DNA of 64,000 nt, taken from NCBI RefSeq assembly GCF_016775005.1, contig NZ_JAEUXI010000004.1:186001-250000 (forward strand), written 5' to 3'. The notes beneath the pieces are model-generated. The model had not been told where the DNA came from. It did no database searches and saw only the letters and a program-made list of their open reading frames with translations. Numbering within the stretch: position 1 is the first letter of the stretch; every line of letters starts with the position of its first letter. This stretch comes from Streptococcus suis. GTDB taxonomy: Bacteria > Bacillota > Bacilli > Lactobacillales > Streptococcaceae. Positions 29,529 through 39,195 of the stretch are shown here, piece by piece. Both the position numbers and the translations under genes were made by a program.

Positions 29529-30488
29529 TTATTTCGCTAATGCTTCAATCGTTGCAGGATCAATTCCCACCGCACTAGCCATTTCTTCGTTCACTGCAAT
29601 CGCTGCCGTTTCAGGTGTTTCAACTGCCAATTTTGCTGGATCAGCACCTTCAAGGATTTGGACAGCCAACTCACCAGCCTGAACACCGATAGCGTGGTAA
29701 TCAACTCCGTAAGTGAAGAGGGCTGCATCTAGGACAGCGGCATCAGAACCCATTGCAGGGACTTTTGCTTCTTTCAAAATTTCACCGATTGTAGAAGCTG
29801 TTGAAGCTACTGTATTGTCTGTCGGAAGATAGATTGCATCAACCTGACCAGCAAGAGACGTCATCACTTGTTGTACATCATTGGTAGATGTAACTGTTTT
29901 GACAACAACGGAAACGCCAGCTGCTTCTAGGGCTTTCTTAGCGGTTTCAGCCTGAACTTCTGAGTTTACTTCGCTTGAGTTGTAGAAGATACCAACTGTT
30001 TTAGCTTCTGGTACAACTTTGAGCAACATGTCAATTTGACCTTCAACATCTGTCGCATCGACTGAACCTGTCATATTTCCACCAGGTGCTTCCATTGAAT
30101 TCACTAAACCTGCTTCTACTGGATCCGTTACAGCAGTAAATACTGACGGTGTCTCCGAATCAACACTCAACAAGGCCTGGGCAGCTGGAGTCGCTATAGC
30201 AAAGTTCACATTGTTCTCTCCTGCCAACTGCTCCACCATAGTTTGGAGGTTTGCTTGATCACCCTGTGAATTTTGGTAATCAACTGTTAAGTTTTCACCT
30301 TCCACGTATCCTGCTTCTGCCAAGGCTTCTAAAAATCCTTCACGTGAAGCAGAAAGCGCATCGTGCTCAGCGTATTGGATAATACCAAGTTTTACAGATT
30401 CAGAATCGGAAGAGCTTGCCGAACAAGCCGCCAAAGTTACTGCTGACAATAGAGCTACTGAGCTCAATACAATTTTTTTAAACCCCAT
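29529..30488 (-). CDS. ABC transporter substrate-binding lipoprotein, paralog 1 (TrpX-like)
   Basis: A 319-residue lipoprotein; I start it at ATG 30488 behind AAGGAGATTAAACTT because the signal peptide MGFKKIVLSSVALLSAVTLA and lipobox LAAC follow directly, and the longer frame begins inside the leader. Motifs as in paralog 2 (LGIIQYAEHDALSASREGFL, TPSVFTAVTDP, IYLPTDNTVAS). First structural gene behind the attenuator. Confidence 0.9.
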   Translation of the reverse strand: MGFKKIVLSSVALLSAVTLAACSASSSDSESVKLGIIQYAEHDALSASREGFLEALAEAGYVEGENLTVDYQNSQGDQANLQTMVEQLAGENNVNFAIATPAAQALLSVDSETPSVFTAVTDPVEAGLVNSMEAPGGNMTGSVDATDVEGQIDMLLKVVPEAKTVGIFYNSSEVNSEVQAETAKKALEAAGVSVVVKTVTSTNDVQQVMTSLAGQVDAIYLPTDNTVASTASTIGEILKEAKVPAMGSDAAVLDAALFTYGVDYHAIGVQAGELAVQILEGADPAKLAVETPETAAIAVNEEMASAVGIDPATIEALAK

Positions 30489-30554
30489 AAGTTTAATCTC
30501 CTTTAATTTTTTGAAATGATGCCATTTATCATCGGTCTGTAGCATGCAAGATAC

Positions 30555-30591
30555 AAAAATGGGACCGTCCTAGATATATCTAAACGGTCCC
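30555..30591 (-). terminator. Attenuator terminator ahead of the transporter operon
   Basis: GGGACCGT / ACGGTCCC arms with an AT-rich middle (itself TAGATATATCTA, a palindrome), followed on the minus strand by ATTTTTG. It lies between the leader ORF and the first transporter gene. Confidence 0.85.
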
Positions 30592-30736
30592 AATTCTACT
30601 GTATAAGAAAAACAGAATGAGCGACTGGCCTATTTAGATATAACATCTATGTAGGCAACGTCAAAACAACCACAGCCACATAGATACAAACTTTACGTTC
30701 CCGTGTTTGTATCCATGAACTTCATGTCTACAAACA
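30592..30736 (-). promoter_or_regulatory. Structured leader with alternative pairings (putative attenuator)
   Basis: Directly after the leader ORF is a hairpin GTGTTTGTA...TACAAACAC (about 30701-30736). A second segment GTTTGTATCTATGT can pair with ACATAGATGTTATATC further on. The last leader codons (CTATTTTAGATA) can pair with TATCTAAATAG near 30630. Such competing pairs are what ribosome-controlled attenuation needs. No T-box AGGGTGG motif is found. Confidence 0.6.
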
Positions 30737-30799
30737 CTATCTAAAATAGCTGTAGAAATACTTCTGATTGACTGATTGTGTTTGACAAGCTGTCTTCAT
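30737..30799 (-). CDS. 20-residue leader peptide rich in Tyr/Phe
   Basis: ATG at 30799 follows AAAAGGAGACACAGT (ideal ribosome binding site). The peptide is MKTACQTQSVNQKYFYSYFR, so five of the last seven residues are Tyr or Phe. It lies 30 nt after a strong promoter's presumed start and is followed by alternative hairpins and a terminator. This is the layout of a classic amino-acid attenuation leader responding to charged tRNA-Tyr/Phe. The control role is inference. Confidence 0.75.
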   Translation of the reverse strand: MKTACQTQSVNQKYFYSYFR

Positions 30800-30837
30800 A
30801 CTGTGTCTCCTTTTCTCATTTCATTTAGGTTAGTAAA

Positions 30838-30866
30838 ATAATAAAACTTTTTGATGGATTTGTCAA
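30838..30866 (-). promoter_or_regulatory. Promoter of the aromatic transporter operon
   Basis: TTGACA (30861-30866) and TATTAT (30838-30843) at 17-bp spacing on the minus strand. Confidence 0.85.
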
Positions 30867-30924
30867 GCAATTTTATCCAGAATTGTCAGATTTTTTCAAC
30901 TTTTTTGAAAATATTTCAAATATG

Positions 30925-30952
30925 AAAAAAAATATAGCCTTTCGGCCATATT
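30925..30952 (-). terminator. Terminator of the aroD-aroC-tyrA-yheA operon
   Basis: 9-bp stem with GAAA tetraloop and a run of eight T on the minus strand; it directly abuts the stop codon of the YheA-like gene. Confidence 0.88.
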
Positions 30953-31291
30953 TTACAGCAATTCATTTAATGGTTGGAAGATAATGCGTTCCAAATCCGC
31001 TACATAGGTTCCAAGAATTTGTTGTTTACTGAAATATTCAACAAGTAATGGATTGGCCTGAACTTGTTTATTAAACTCAACCATTTTTTTCTGAACATCC
31101 TCACCTGGAATTTGACCAGCCTGCAACTGTGCTTGGACATCTTTTTGGAAATTGACATAGTTTTCCAAGATTGTTTTGGCTTCCTTATTGCCATCGATTG
31201 AAACCTTAATCGCTTCGACTGCCTTGTATTCAGGTAAGTTTCGAATGGCGCGCTCCAATTGGTTGGCAATATCATAGATATTTGTTGACAT
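30953..31291 (-). CDS. YlbF/YheA family protein (UPF0342-type)
   Basis: A 112-residue helical protein (MSTNIYDIANQLERAIRNLPEY to FQPLNELL) of the YlbF/YmcA/YheA superfamily; no enzyme motif. It follows tyrA by 9 nt and closes the operon, a conserved streptococcal order. YheA-type members have no settled role; the better known YlbF and YmcA act in RNA-processing complexes in Bacillus. Confidence 0.85.
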   Translation of the reverse strand: MSTNIYDIANQLERAIRNLPEYKAVEAIKVSIDGNKEAKTILENYVNFQKDVQAQLQAGQIPGEDVQKKMVEFNKQVQANPLLVEYFSKQQILGTYVADLERIIFQPLNELL

Positions 31292-31300
31292 AAGTTGCTC

Positions 31301-32404
31301 CTATTCTATCGAGATACGATAAGAAGTCTTCTCCTCCAATCGACGAAAAGCTTCTTGTTGATCTCGTTTATTTTTAAACGTTATTTGTAAAATACCATGA
31401 ATATCTTCTCGATTTTCTTCATTAATACGAATATTGACGACTGAAATACCACGTAGAATTTCAAGTATGGCAAGAATGATGTCCTCTTGGTCTGGAACTG
31501 TGATAAACAGATCATAGAAGGAATCGACACCAGCTCGCTTATGGATTTCCATAGCTTTTCGGGTCTGCCGACCAGCTTCAAAGAACTGCCAGATTGCTTC
31601 TTCATCGCCTGCTTGAATCATGTGTGCAACTTGGTCTAGCCTAGCTTGAAATTCTTGCATTCTCTCTAAGATACTCTCACGGTTGGACAAAAGAATGCTA
31701 GTCCACATACCAGGCTCGCTCTCAGCGATCCGCGTCATATCCCGAAAACCACCTGCTGCAAAATTGTTGGTCAGCGGGTAGTCAGAAACGTAGGCCCCTG
31801 CTTGATTCATCAAACTGGAAGCCAAAACATGCGGAAAATGAGAAACTTGACTGGTAATGCGGTCATGGTCCTGGGCAGAAATCTCAATAAAGCGTGCTCG
31901 GAGTCCAGATAACAAATCTGTCATCCGGGCTATCGCGTCCTTTTTCGTTGCTAAAGAAGGCGTAAAAATATAATAAGCATTTTCAAACAAGTGGACATCT
32001 GCTGCCGCCGCCCCTGTCTTATGGCTACCAGCCATTGGATGACCACCGATAAAATTCACATTCTTAGGTGCCAAATAGGTATCTGCTGCTGCAACAATTT
32101 CTGCCTTGGTAGAACCTGCATCCGTAACCAAGACCTGTTCTTTCAAATCAAGAGTTGCCAGTTTTTTGATAAATTGAATGGTTTGCTTAATAGGAAGACA
32201 TAAGATTATGACATCTGCCTCAGCCGCAAACTTTTCAAAACAATCCGTCGCAGCATCAATCATCCCAGCTTCAAGAGCGATAGTCCGTGATTCCTGACTT
32301 CGATTGTAACCTAACAAACGGTATTCCGGATGGTCACGTCGAATTCCAAGAGCAATGGAAGCTCCTATTAAGCCGAGCCCTGCGATATAAATCGTTTTTG
32401 TCAT
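31301..32404 (-). CDS. tyrA: Prephenate dehydrogenase
   Basis: A 367-residue NAD-dependent enzyme: nucleotide loop GLGLIGASIA near residue 9, GGHPMAGSHKTG near 120 and a C-terminal ACT domain (about 295-365) likely binding tyrosine. Converts prephenate to 4-hydroxyphenylpyruvate. Eight nt after aroC. Confidence 0.95.
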   Translation of the reverse strand: MTKTIYIAGLGLIGASIALGIRRDHPEYRLLGYNRSQESRTIALEAGMIDAATDCFEKFAAEADVIILCLPIKQTIQFIKKLATLDLKEQVLVTDAGSTKAEIVAAADTYLAPKNVNFIGGHPMAGSHKTGAAAADVHLFENAYYIFTPSLATKKDAIARMTDLLSGLRARFIEISAQDHDRITSQVSHFPHVLASSLMNQAGAYVSDYPLTNNFAAGGFRDMTRIAESEPGMWTSILLSNRESILERMQEFQARLDQVAHMIQAGDEEAIWQFFEAGRQTRKAMEIHKRAGVDSFYDLFITVPDQEDIILAILEILRGISVVNIRINEENREDIHGILQITFKNKRDQQEAFRRLEEKTSYRISIE

Positions 32405-32412
32405 AGGCTCAC

Positions 32413-33579
32413 CTAGAATTCTTTCGTAAACTGACGGTGTTTGTCAACCGCTTCTTTCAATTCCTCCATGTTATCAGAAGAGAATTTTTCTAAAATTTCA
32501 GTTGCAAGTACGGTTGCTACGACAGCTTCCATTACAACGCCTGCTGCAGGAAGAGCCGTAGGATCTGATCGTTCAACCGTTGCCTTATAAGGCTCGTGGG
32601 TTTCAATATCTACGGACATGAGTGGCTTATAGAGAGTCGGAATCGGCTTCATTACACCACGGATCACAATAGGTTCTCCGTTGGTCATCCCGCCTTCAAA
32701 TCCTCCAAGGTTATTGGTACGACGCGTATAGCCTGCTTCTTCAGACCATACGATTTCGTCCATGACTTGACTGCCTTTTAAGTAACCCGCCTGGAACCCA
32801 ACACCGAATTCAACCCCTTTAAAAGCATTGATGGAAACAACCGCTTGAGCTAGTTTGGCATCCAATTTCTTATCCCATTGTACATAGGAGCCCAGACCAA
32901 CTGGCACTCCTCCAACGATGGTTTCAACAACGCCACCAATGGTATCCCCATCACGTTTGATTTGGTCGATATAGGCTTTGATCTCGTCTTCGCGCTCTTG
33001 GTTGACAATAGATACCTCCGATTGAGCAGCCAACTCCCGTACTTGGGCAACGCTAAGGCCATCTGGGATATCAATTTCTTTACCACCAAAGACGACTACG
33101 TGATTGGCAATTTCCATGTCCAATTCTGCTAAAATTCGTTTGGCAACAGCGCCAACTGCCACACGCATAGTGGTCTCGCGCGCACTTGATCGCTCGAGTG
33201 AATTGCGCAAATCATCAAATCGATATTTAATACCGCCAACTAGGTCAGCATGCCCAGGTCGTGGTCGCGTGATGCGGCGCTTACTTTTCAACTTATCATC
33301 AATATCTTCGACTGACATGATTTCCAACCATTTTTGATGGTCTTTATTAGTGACATTGAGTGTAATAGGAGCTCCTGTTGTTTTCCCATGTCGGACACCG
33401 GCAGTGATTTCCACCTGGTCGGTTTCAATTTGCATGCGAGCACCTCGACCGTATCCTCCCTGACGGCGTTTCAGGTCTTCATTAATCTGCTCTGCTGTTA
33501 AAGGTAGTCCAGCAGGAACTCCCTCAATAATGGCTGTTAATCGTGGTCCATGGGATTCTCCCGCTGTTAAATATCTCAT
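32413..33579 (-). CDS. aroC: Chorismate synthase
   Basis: A 388-residue FMN-dependent enzyme with GESHGPRL near residue 7, [30 protein letters not shown] and RSSARETT motifs. Converts EPSP to chorismate. It abuts aroD with no gap. Confidence 0.97.
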   Translation of the reverse strand: MRYLTAGESHGPRLTAIIEGVPAGLPLTAEQINEDLKRRQGGYGRGARMQIETDQVEITAGVRHGKTTGAPITLNVTNKDHQKWLEIMSVEDIDDKLKSKRRITRPRPGHADLVGGIKYRFDDLRNSLERSSARETTMRVAVGAVAKRILAELDMEIANHVVVFGGKEIDIPDGLSVAQVRELAAQSEVSIVNQEREDEIKAYIDQIKRDGDTIGGVVETIVGGVPVGLGSYVQWDKKLDAKLAQAVVSINAFKGVEFGVGFQAGYLKGSQVMDEIVWSEEAGYTRRTNNLGGFEGGMTNGEPIVIRGVMKPIPTLYKPLMSVDIETHEPYKATVERSDPTALPAAGVVMEAVVATVLATEILEKFSSDNMEELKEAVDKHRQFTKEF

Positions 33580-34254
33580 CTAGTTCTCCAGTATTTCTAA
33601 AAATTTGCGTGTATTTGCTAGGGACATTTGGCCTGGTGCGCTAGCTTCGTCCAGGCTAGCAAAGGTCCAGCAAGAACCTGTTACAACTCCTGCTATACGC
33701 GACAGTTTTCCAAAACGCCCCATTGACATAGTCGCAAAAGCTTGGCCGGCGTGGAGGTTTTTAAAGGCACGTGTAAAGTTCATCACATCCAGTACATCCT
33801 GTTCGGTGTTAGCCATCACAGCCATCTTCACCACAGCAGGAGATAGACTAGTCAGCTCTGAAATGATCTCCATAAAATTATCAGGTGTTTCGATGAAGTT
33901 ATGGTAGCTGAGAACCAAATTTGGAAATTCCAACATCTGATCAAAGACATCCCGATGACTATAGTATTCAAAGTCGATGTAATCAGGCTGATAAAGAGTT
34001 GCCACTTCCTTGATCAAGTGCACATAGTCCTGGTTCGATAGATCAATCAAACCACCTTCTTTGGTCGTTCGAAGAGTGAAAAGAATTTCACGGCCGACAA
34101 ATTTCTCAAAAACAGCTGGCGCAACTGTCAAAATCTGTTCTTTTGGAAGATAATCTGCTCTCCATTCAATGATGTCGGCATCTGCCAAACGCTCAGCATC
34201 CAGTGCTAAGAGCTCTTCCATATTTTGGGGCATGATGGGGACGATAATTTTCAT
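33580..34254 (-). CDS. aroD: 3-dehydroquinate dehydratase, type I
   Basis: A 224-residue TIM-barrel class I enzyme: IIEWRADY near the N-terminus, catalytic His in VLSYHNF and Schiff-base Lys in AVVKMAVM, with [10 protein letters not shown] binding the carboxylate. It overlaps the preceding methyltransferase gene by 4 nt (ATGA). Confidence 0.95.
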   Translation of the reverse strand: MKIIVPIMPQNMEELLALDAERLADADIIEWRADYLPKEQILTVAPAVFEKFVGREILFTLRTTKEGGLIDLSNQDYVHLIKEVATLYQPDYIDFEYYSHRDVFDQMLEFPNLVLSYHNFIETPDNFMEIISELTSLSPAVVKMAVMANTEQDVLDVMNFTRAFKNLHAGQAFATMSMGRFGKLSRIAGVVTGSCWTFASLDEASAPGQMSLANTRKFLEILEN

Positions 34255-35414
34255 TTTTCTACCTGTATCGTAAATACCTTGAGGTAATTACTACTTTCAT
34301 CAGATTGATTCACCGCAAAATCACTTGGGAGGCGGTAGGTGGCAAGGTATTTATGAGGAATACCTGCAAAACCTTTTTCAATTTGCGCTTTAAATTTTTC
34401 AATCGAAAGATTGGATGCGTTGGTCGAGGTAATCAATATCCCTTTGGGATTTAAAATCGTCAAGGCTTGCGAGACCAATTTGTGGTAATCTTTCACAACT
34501 GAAAAAGTTTGTTTTTTATTGCGAGCAAAGCTTGGTGGATCGATGACAATAACATCAAAACCAAGACCTTTTTTCTGAGCATACTTAAAGTATTCAAACA
34601 CATCCATGACATGGAAGAAATGCTGCTCCAAGTCGATATGGTTGGCAACAAAATGCGCCTGAGACAATTCTCTTGATCGCTTAGCCAAGTCAACTGAACG
34701 GGTCTCAACTGCTCCACCAATGGCTGCTGCGGCAGAAAAAGCTGCCGTATATGAAAACATGTTGAGAACTGATTTTCCAGCGGCTAAACCATTCACTAGA
34801 CTACCACGGACTTGGTGCTGATCCAAGAAAATCCCCGTCATCAATCCATCATTTAGAAAGACATGATAAGAGACACCATTTTCTAAAATGGTAAAGCTAG
34901 CAGGAGCTTCCTGACCGAAAAGATGGGCTGATTCATAGTCCAATCCCTTGAACCGAATTTTTTCATAACCACCAGCCAGCTCTGGATAGACGGACTGAAA
35001 AGCTGCTACAATCGTTTCTTTCTGTGAATAAACAAAGGCATTGTACCAAGAAAAGAGAGCGAAATCTCCATACAGATCGATGCTTAAACCGCCAAAACCA
35101 TCTCCATCTTGGTTAAAAATCCGAAAAGCCGTTGTATGAGAATCCTCAAAATATGCCCGACGCTTGGACTTGGCAGCTTGAAATAGATTATGGTAGAAAA
35201 CAGAGTCCAGTTTTCGTTTACCAGTTCCAATATACCAGCCGATTCCCTTGTTTTGCTGTGAAAGATAGGCTGTTCCGAGCAATTGACCGGACTGATCTTG
35301 CAATTCAACTACCGTTTCCATCTCCAAGGATTCAGGAAAATCTCCCGCATCCAACAATTGGATCCCTTTTCTTATTTTCTTGGCAACTTGTGCCCCAACT
35401 GTCAGTTTCTTCAT
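34251..35414 (-). CDS. Class I SAM-dependent rRNA methyltransferase (RlmI/YccW-like)
   Basis: A 387-residue protein with an N-terminal PUA-like domain and a Rossmann methyltransferase domain ([19 protein letters not shown] as motif [15 protein letters not shown] as motif IV). The RlmI family methylates C5 of a cytosine in 23S rRNA. It is the first gene of the aroD-aroC-tyrA-yheA operon and divergent from the LtaS-family gene. The precise target is not provable from sequence. Confidence 0.88.
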   Translation of the reverse strand: MKKLTVGAQVAKKIRKGIQLLDAGDFPESLEMETVVELQDQSGQLLGTAYLSQQNKGIGWYIGTGKRKLDSVFYHNLFQAAKSKRRAYFEDSHTTAFRIFNQDGDGFGGLSIDLYGDFALFSWYNAFVYSQKETIVAAFQSVYPELAGGYEKIRFKGLDYESAHLFGQEAPASFTILENGVSYHVFLNDGLMTGIFLDQHQVRGSLVNGLAAGKSVLNMFSYTAAFSAAAAIGGAVETRSVDLAKRSRELSQAHFVANHIDLEQHFFHVMDVFEYFKYAQKKGLGFDVIVIDPPSFARNKKQTFSVVKDYHKLVSQALTILNPKGILITSTNASNLSIEKFKAQIEKGFAGIPHKYLATYRLPSDFAVNQSDESSNYLKVFTIQVEK

Positions 35415-35534
35415 ATACTAATTATATCAGAAATTCTGAAATTAAATTTAAAAAAACTTCTATCTTTTATCCTAATTTTGAAAGTATGTTATAATGGACT
35501 GAGATTTTATTTTTACTCGAAGAGGAATAGATTT

Positions 35535-37715
35535 TTGAATAAACTTTTGAACTCCCTGAAAAAAGGGTTGAAAACACGACTGGGTTTTGTCCTACTATTG
35601 GTAGGCATTTATTGGCTAAAATCGATTTGGGCTTACTACATTGACTTTGACTTGGATATGAAGGGCTTCTACCAAAACATGCTGGCCTTCATAAATCCTA
35701 TTCCATTTGGATTGCTGCTAATTGGCGCTTCCCTTTACATCCGTAAGACCAAGGTATTTTATGGATTTGCCTTTGCTATTTATTTTATTTTATTCTCTTG
35801 GCTGTTTTCAAATGCCATCTATTACAGGGAATTTTCTGATTTCATTACCATCTCGACTATGATGGCGACTTCAAGTGTCTCCGCAGGTTTGGGCGAAGCC
35901 GCTTTAAAACTCTTTCGGATCTGGGACCTAGTTTATCTGCTGGATTTCATCATCTTTGGTGTTCTACTCGTTAAGAAAATGGTGGTGTTGGATAAAAAGG
36001 CTTTCCCAATCCGCCAAAGCTTTGCCATCACAGCCTTATCTGTTATGCTTGCTTCAGCTAACCTCTTTCTGGCTGAAATCGATCGCCCAGAACTGCTGTC
36101 TCGCGGTTTTTCAAATACCTATATCGTCAGAGCTCTTGGATTACCAGCCTTTCTCGGCTATAATGCTAACCAGACCTATAAGGCCCATCAAGACCGTTCA
36201 GGAGCTACTGCTGAAGATCTGGTTCCTGTTCAAGAGTACATTTCTGAACACTATGCTGCACCAAACGACCAGTATTTTGGCATTGCCAAGGGTCGAAATG
36301 TTATCTATATCCACTTAGAAAGTTTGCAACAGTTCGTCATTGACTATAAGTTGAATGTCGATGGGGTTGACTACGAAGTGACTCCCTTCCTCAATTCCCT
36401 CTACCACTCTTCATCCACTCTCGCCTTTTCAAACTTCTTTAACCAGGTTAAGGCAGGTAAAACTTCTGATGCTGAGACCATGATTGAAACTTCTCTATTT
36501 GGACTCAACCAAGGGTCCTTTATGGTCCAATACGGTGGCACCAATACCCAACAAGCTGCCCCTCATATCTTAACTCAAAACGGAGGTTATAGCTCGGCTG
36601 TCTTCCATGGAAATGCAGGAAGTTTTTGGAACCGTAACAATACCTACAAACAGTGGGGCTACAATTACTTCTTTGATCAATCCTATTTCACTGAACAAAC
36701 GGATGAAAACTCCTTCCAATACGGACTGAACGATAAAATCATGCTTGCTGACTCTATCGAATATCTAGAGCATATGCAACAACCTTTCTACGCCAAATAC
36801 ATCACTGTATCCAATCACTATCCTTATACAACCAGTTTGATTGGAGATGAGATCGGCTTCCCATTGGCCCAAACAGATGATGAAACTATCAATGGTTACT
36901 TTGCTACCGCTAACTACTTGGATTCTTCTATCGAAGCTTTCTTTAATTACTTAAAAGCCACTGGCTTGTATGAAAAATCCGTAATTGTTCTCTATGGAGA
37001 TCATTACGGAATCTCAAATTCACGCAACCCTGACTTAGCACCTTTGATCGGCAAGGATTCTGAAACATGGTCTGATTATGACAATGCCATGTTGCAACGT
37101 GTACCTTACATGGTTGTTGTTCCTGGTATGACAACTGGCAAGATTATCGATACCTACGGAGGGGAAATCGATGCCCTTCCAACCCTTGAACATCTGCTTG
37201 GTATTGAGGCAAATAATTTCCTTCAGGTCGGCCAAGATCTCTTGTCTCCTGAAAATGACCAAGTTGTCGCCATGCGTACTTCTGGAACCTTTATTAGTCC
37301 GAAATACACCAGCTATGCAGGGAAATTGTACTATACAGAAACCGGTGAGGAAATCACCAATCCAGATGAAACAACAATTGCTGAAGTTGAGTTGCTCAAG
37401 GCTGCTGCTGCTGCACAATTAGCAGCGAGTGATGCCATTCAAACAGGTGACTTGATTCGCTTCTTTGACAATGGCCTCCCAATAGTGGATACCAGCCAGT
37501 TCTCCTACCTCAATTCTCTAGAGGCAGAATTGGCCATTGAAAAGGCTCTTGGCAATCAATCAACTAGCCTATTTAGTCAAAATGGCAACCAATCAACAGT
37601 GAACCTCTTTAAGGCGCCAAGCTATCAGGAACTACATAGTTCAACAAGTGCTTCTTCCTCTACTTCTACAAGTACAAGCACGACAACTTCAACCTCTTCG
37701 ACAAGTGGAGAATAA
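35535..37715 (+). CDS. LTA synthase/phosphoglycerol transferase family protein
   Basis: The 726-residue protein has five N-terminal membrane helices (to about residue 190), then an extracellular sulfatase domain with YIHLESLQQF, the catalytic Thr in GKTSDAET, HYPY and YGDHYG metal-site motifs, and a C-terminal low-complexity Ser/Thr tail of about 25 residues. LtaS-type enzymes transfer glycerol-phosphate from phosphatidylglycerol. I choose TTG at 35535 behind AGAGGA; the longer upstream frame overlaps the promoter TATAAT (35490-35495) and is not likely translated. Monocistronic. Confidence 0.9.
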   Translation: MNKLLNSLKKGLKTRLGFVLLLVGIYWLKSIWAYYIDFDLDMKGFYQNMLAFINPIPFGLLLIGASLYIRKTKVFYGFAFAIYFILFSWLFSNAIYYREFSDFITISTMMATSSVSAGLGEAALKLFRIWDLVYLLDFIIFGVLLVKKMVVLDKKAFPIRQSFAITALSVMLASANLFLAEIDRPELLSRGFSNTYIVRALGLPAFLGYNANQTYKAHQDRSGATAEDLVPVQEYISEHYAAPNDQYFGIAKGRNVIYIHLESLQQFVIDYKLNVDGVDYEVTPFLNSLYHSSSTLAFSNFFNQVKAGKTSDAETMIETSLFGLNQGSFMVQYGGTNTQQAAPHILTQNGGYSSAVFHGNAGSFWNRNNTYKQWGYNYFFDQSYFTEQTDENSFQYGLNDKIMLADSIEYLEHMQQPFYAKYITVSNHYPYTTSLIGDEIGFPLAQTDDETINGYFATANYLDSSIEAFFNYLKATGLYEKSVIVLYGDHYGISNSRNPDLAPLIGKDSETWSDYDNAMLQRVPYMVVVPGMTTGKIIDTYGGEIDALPTLEHLLGIEANNFLQVGQDLLSPENDQVVAMRTSGTFISPKYTSYAGKLYYTETGEEITNPDETTIAEVELLKAAAAAQLAASDAIQTGDLIRFFDNGLPIVDTSQFSYLNSLEAELAIEKALGNQSTSLFSQNGNQSTVNLFKAPSYQELHSSTSASSSTSTSTSTTTSTSSTSGE

Positions 37716-37720
37716 ATAAA

Positions 37721-37754
37721 AAAATGAGACTGGATTTCAATCGAGTCTCATTTT
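37721..37754. terminator. Terminator after the LtaS-family gene
   Basis: Arms AAAATGAGACT (37721-37731) and AGTCTCATTTT (37744-37754), 12-nt loop. Confidence 0.88.
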
Positions 37755-37814
37755 CTTATTGACAAATATATTTCACATTTTCAATTTTTGAATGATTTTC
37801 CCTTCTTCATACAA

Positions 37815-37839
37815 AAAAGACTGGTCAAGCCAGTCTTTT
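37815..37839 (-). terminator. Terminator after rplT
   Basis: AAAAGACTGG / CCAGTCTTTT stem with a T run on the minus strand, 16 nt after the rplT stop. Confidence 0.9.
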
Positions 37840-37854
37840 GAAAATATTCAAAGA

Positions 37855-38214
37855 TTATTTTCCAAGTTTTGCTTTAGCAGCATCTGCAAGAGCTGTGAAA
37901 GCTGCTGCATCGTTAACTGCCAAGTCAGCAAGCATTTTGCGGTTTACTTCGATTTCTGCCAATTTCAAACCGTGCATCAATTGTGAGTATGACAAACCGT
38001 TCATGCGAGCAGCCGCGTTGATACGAGTGATCCACAATTTACGGAAATCACGTTTTTTCTGACGGCGGTCACGGTATGCATAGTAGTAAGAGTTCATTAC
38101 TTGTTCTTTCGCAGTGCGGAACAAGAGATGCTTCGCTCCATAGTAACCTTTTGCTAATTTTAAAATACGTTTACGGCGTTTACGAGAAACAACGCCACCT
38201 TTAACACGTGCCAT
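37855..38214 (-). CDS. rplT: 50S ribosomal protein L20
   Basis: A 119-residue basic protein starting [20 protein letters not shown], full family length. Binds 23S rRNA early in assembly and, in Gram-positives, represses the infC operon through its leader. Ends the infC-rpmI-rplT operon. Confidence 0.98.
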   Translation of the reverse strand: MARVKGGVVSRKRRKRILKLAKGYYGAKHLLFRTAKEQVMNSYYYAYRDRRQKKRDFRKLWITRINAAARMNGLSYSQLMHGLKLAEIEVNRKMLADLAVNDAAAFTALADAAKAKLGK

Positions 38215-38256
38215 GTATATTTCCTCCGAATAATTCTCTAATTTCTAGTAATCGAC

Positions 38257-38457
38257 TTATTTAAGTCCTGTAAGCATTGATTTGATACGCTTGAAGTCAC
38301 CAGCATGTACCATACCTGCTTTACGAAGGTGACGACGTTGTTTTTTAGTTTTACCGTGGAAACGGTGTGAAGTATATGCGCGGAAGCGTTTCAAGCCACC
38401 AGAACCTGTACGTTTGAAACGTTTAGCTGATGCGCGGTGAGTTTTTTGTTTTGGCAT
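38257..38457 (-). CDS. rpmI: 50S ribosomal protein L35
   Basis: A 66-residue basic protein ([20 protein letters not shown]) of full length between infC and rplT, the universal order. Confidence 0.98.
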   Translation of the reverse strand: MPKQKTHRASAKRFKRTGSGGLKRFRAYTSHRFHGKTKKQRRHLRKAGMVHAGDFKRIKSMLTGLK

Positions 38458-38481
38458 GATATTCTCCTTTTGCTAAAAAGC

Positions 38482-39003
38482 TTATTTTTTGTCTGAAGCT
38501 GGGGCCAATTGCATAAACATTTGACGACCGTCCATCTTAGCACGCTGTTCGATAATAGCGATATCCTGAGTTGCTTCAGCAAACTCTGCTAGAACTTTTG
38601 CTCCAACTTCCTTATGGGTAATCATACGCCCCTTAAAGCGAATGGATACCTTGACCTTGTTTCCTTTTTCAAGGAATTTACGAGCATTACGAAGTTTTGT
38701 CTCAAAGTCGCCCTTATCAATAGTTGGGCTAAGACGTACTTCTTTTACAGTGACAACACTTTGTTTCTTGCGTTGTTCCTTCTGTTTTTTCTGGTACTCA
38801 AATTTGAACTTTCCATAGTCCATAATTTTTGCAACAGGTGGTTTCGCTTGCGGTTGAATTAACACAAGGTCAACGTTAGCAGCGTCAGCTAATGCTTGTG
38901 CTTCATTGAGTGGTTTAATACCCAACTGTTCACCCTCAAGGCCGATAAGACGAACTTCACGCACTCGAATTTCATCATTGATGAACAAATCTTGCTTTGC
39001 TAT
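38482..39003 (-). CDS. infC: Translation initiation factor IF-3 with apparent ATA start
   Basis: The full family N-terminus [20 protein letters not shown] requires starting at 39003, where the codon is ATA, 7 nt after GAGGTG; upstream in frame is a TGA. The first conventional start is TTG at 38988, which would remove conserved residues and lacks a ribosome binding site. IF-3 rejects non-AUG initiation, and its own gene uses a rare start (AUU in E. coli and B. subtilis) for autoregulation. 173 residues from ATA; N- and C-domains intact ([34 protein letters not shown]). Confidence 0.9.
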   Translation of the reverse strand: MAKQDLFINDEIRVREVRLIGLEGEQLGIKPLNEAQALADAANVDLVLIQPQAKPPVAKIMDYGKFKFEYQKKQKEQRKKQSVVTVKEVRLSPTIDKGDFETKLRNARKFLEKGNKVKVSIRFKGRMITHKEVGAKVLAEFAEATQDIAIIEQRAKMDGRQMFMQLAPASDKK

Positions 39004-39166
39004 GGCTTTTCACCTCATTTTATTTTTTTCGAGAAAAACGAAACGGACTTGCTAAACAAGTCCGCACTACATCATTAGTCTTTCCGAAGAAATCTTGAAC
39101 ATGTAGGGCCAGACAACGTTAGTCGCAAGGCGAGAAGCTCTCACTTCTGCTTTTCTCAATACGACT
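39004..39166 (-). promoter_or_regulatory. infC operon leader with terminator (L20-leader-like)
   Basis: About 160 nt between the promoter and infC. It contains a terminator stem CGGACTTG/CAAGTCCG (39044-39064) with a downstream T-rich run, and upstream segments that can pair alternatively. In Firmicutes such leaders respond to ribosomal protein L20; here that is by analogy. Confidence 0.7.
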
Positions 39167-39195
39167 ATTCTAACATGTCTAAACTTACTTGTCAA
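39167..39195 (-). promoter_or_regulatory. infC operon promoter
   Basis: TTGACA (39190-39195) and TAGAAT (39167-39172) at 17-bp spacing on the minus strand; the -35 overlaps the 3' end of cmk. Confidence 0.85.

Noticed and set aside
30546..30866. T-box riboswitch upstream of the transporter
   Set aside because: No AGGGTGG/ACCGCG T-box sequence before the terminator; a translated leader with Tyr/Phe codons explains the layout better.
35283..35534. N-terminal 84-codon extension of the LtaS-family protein
   Set aside because: It overlaps the promoter and the opposite gene; the TTG at 35535 has a proper ribosome binding site and gives the family N-terminus.
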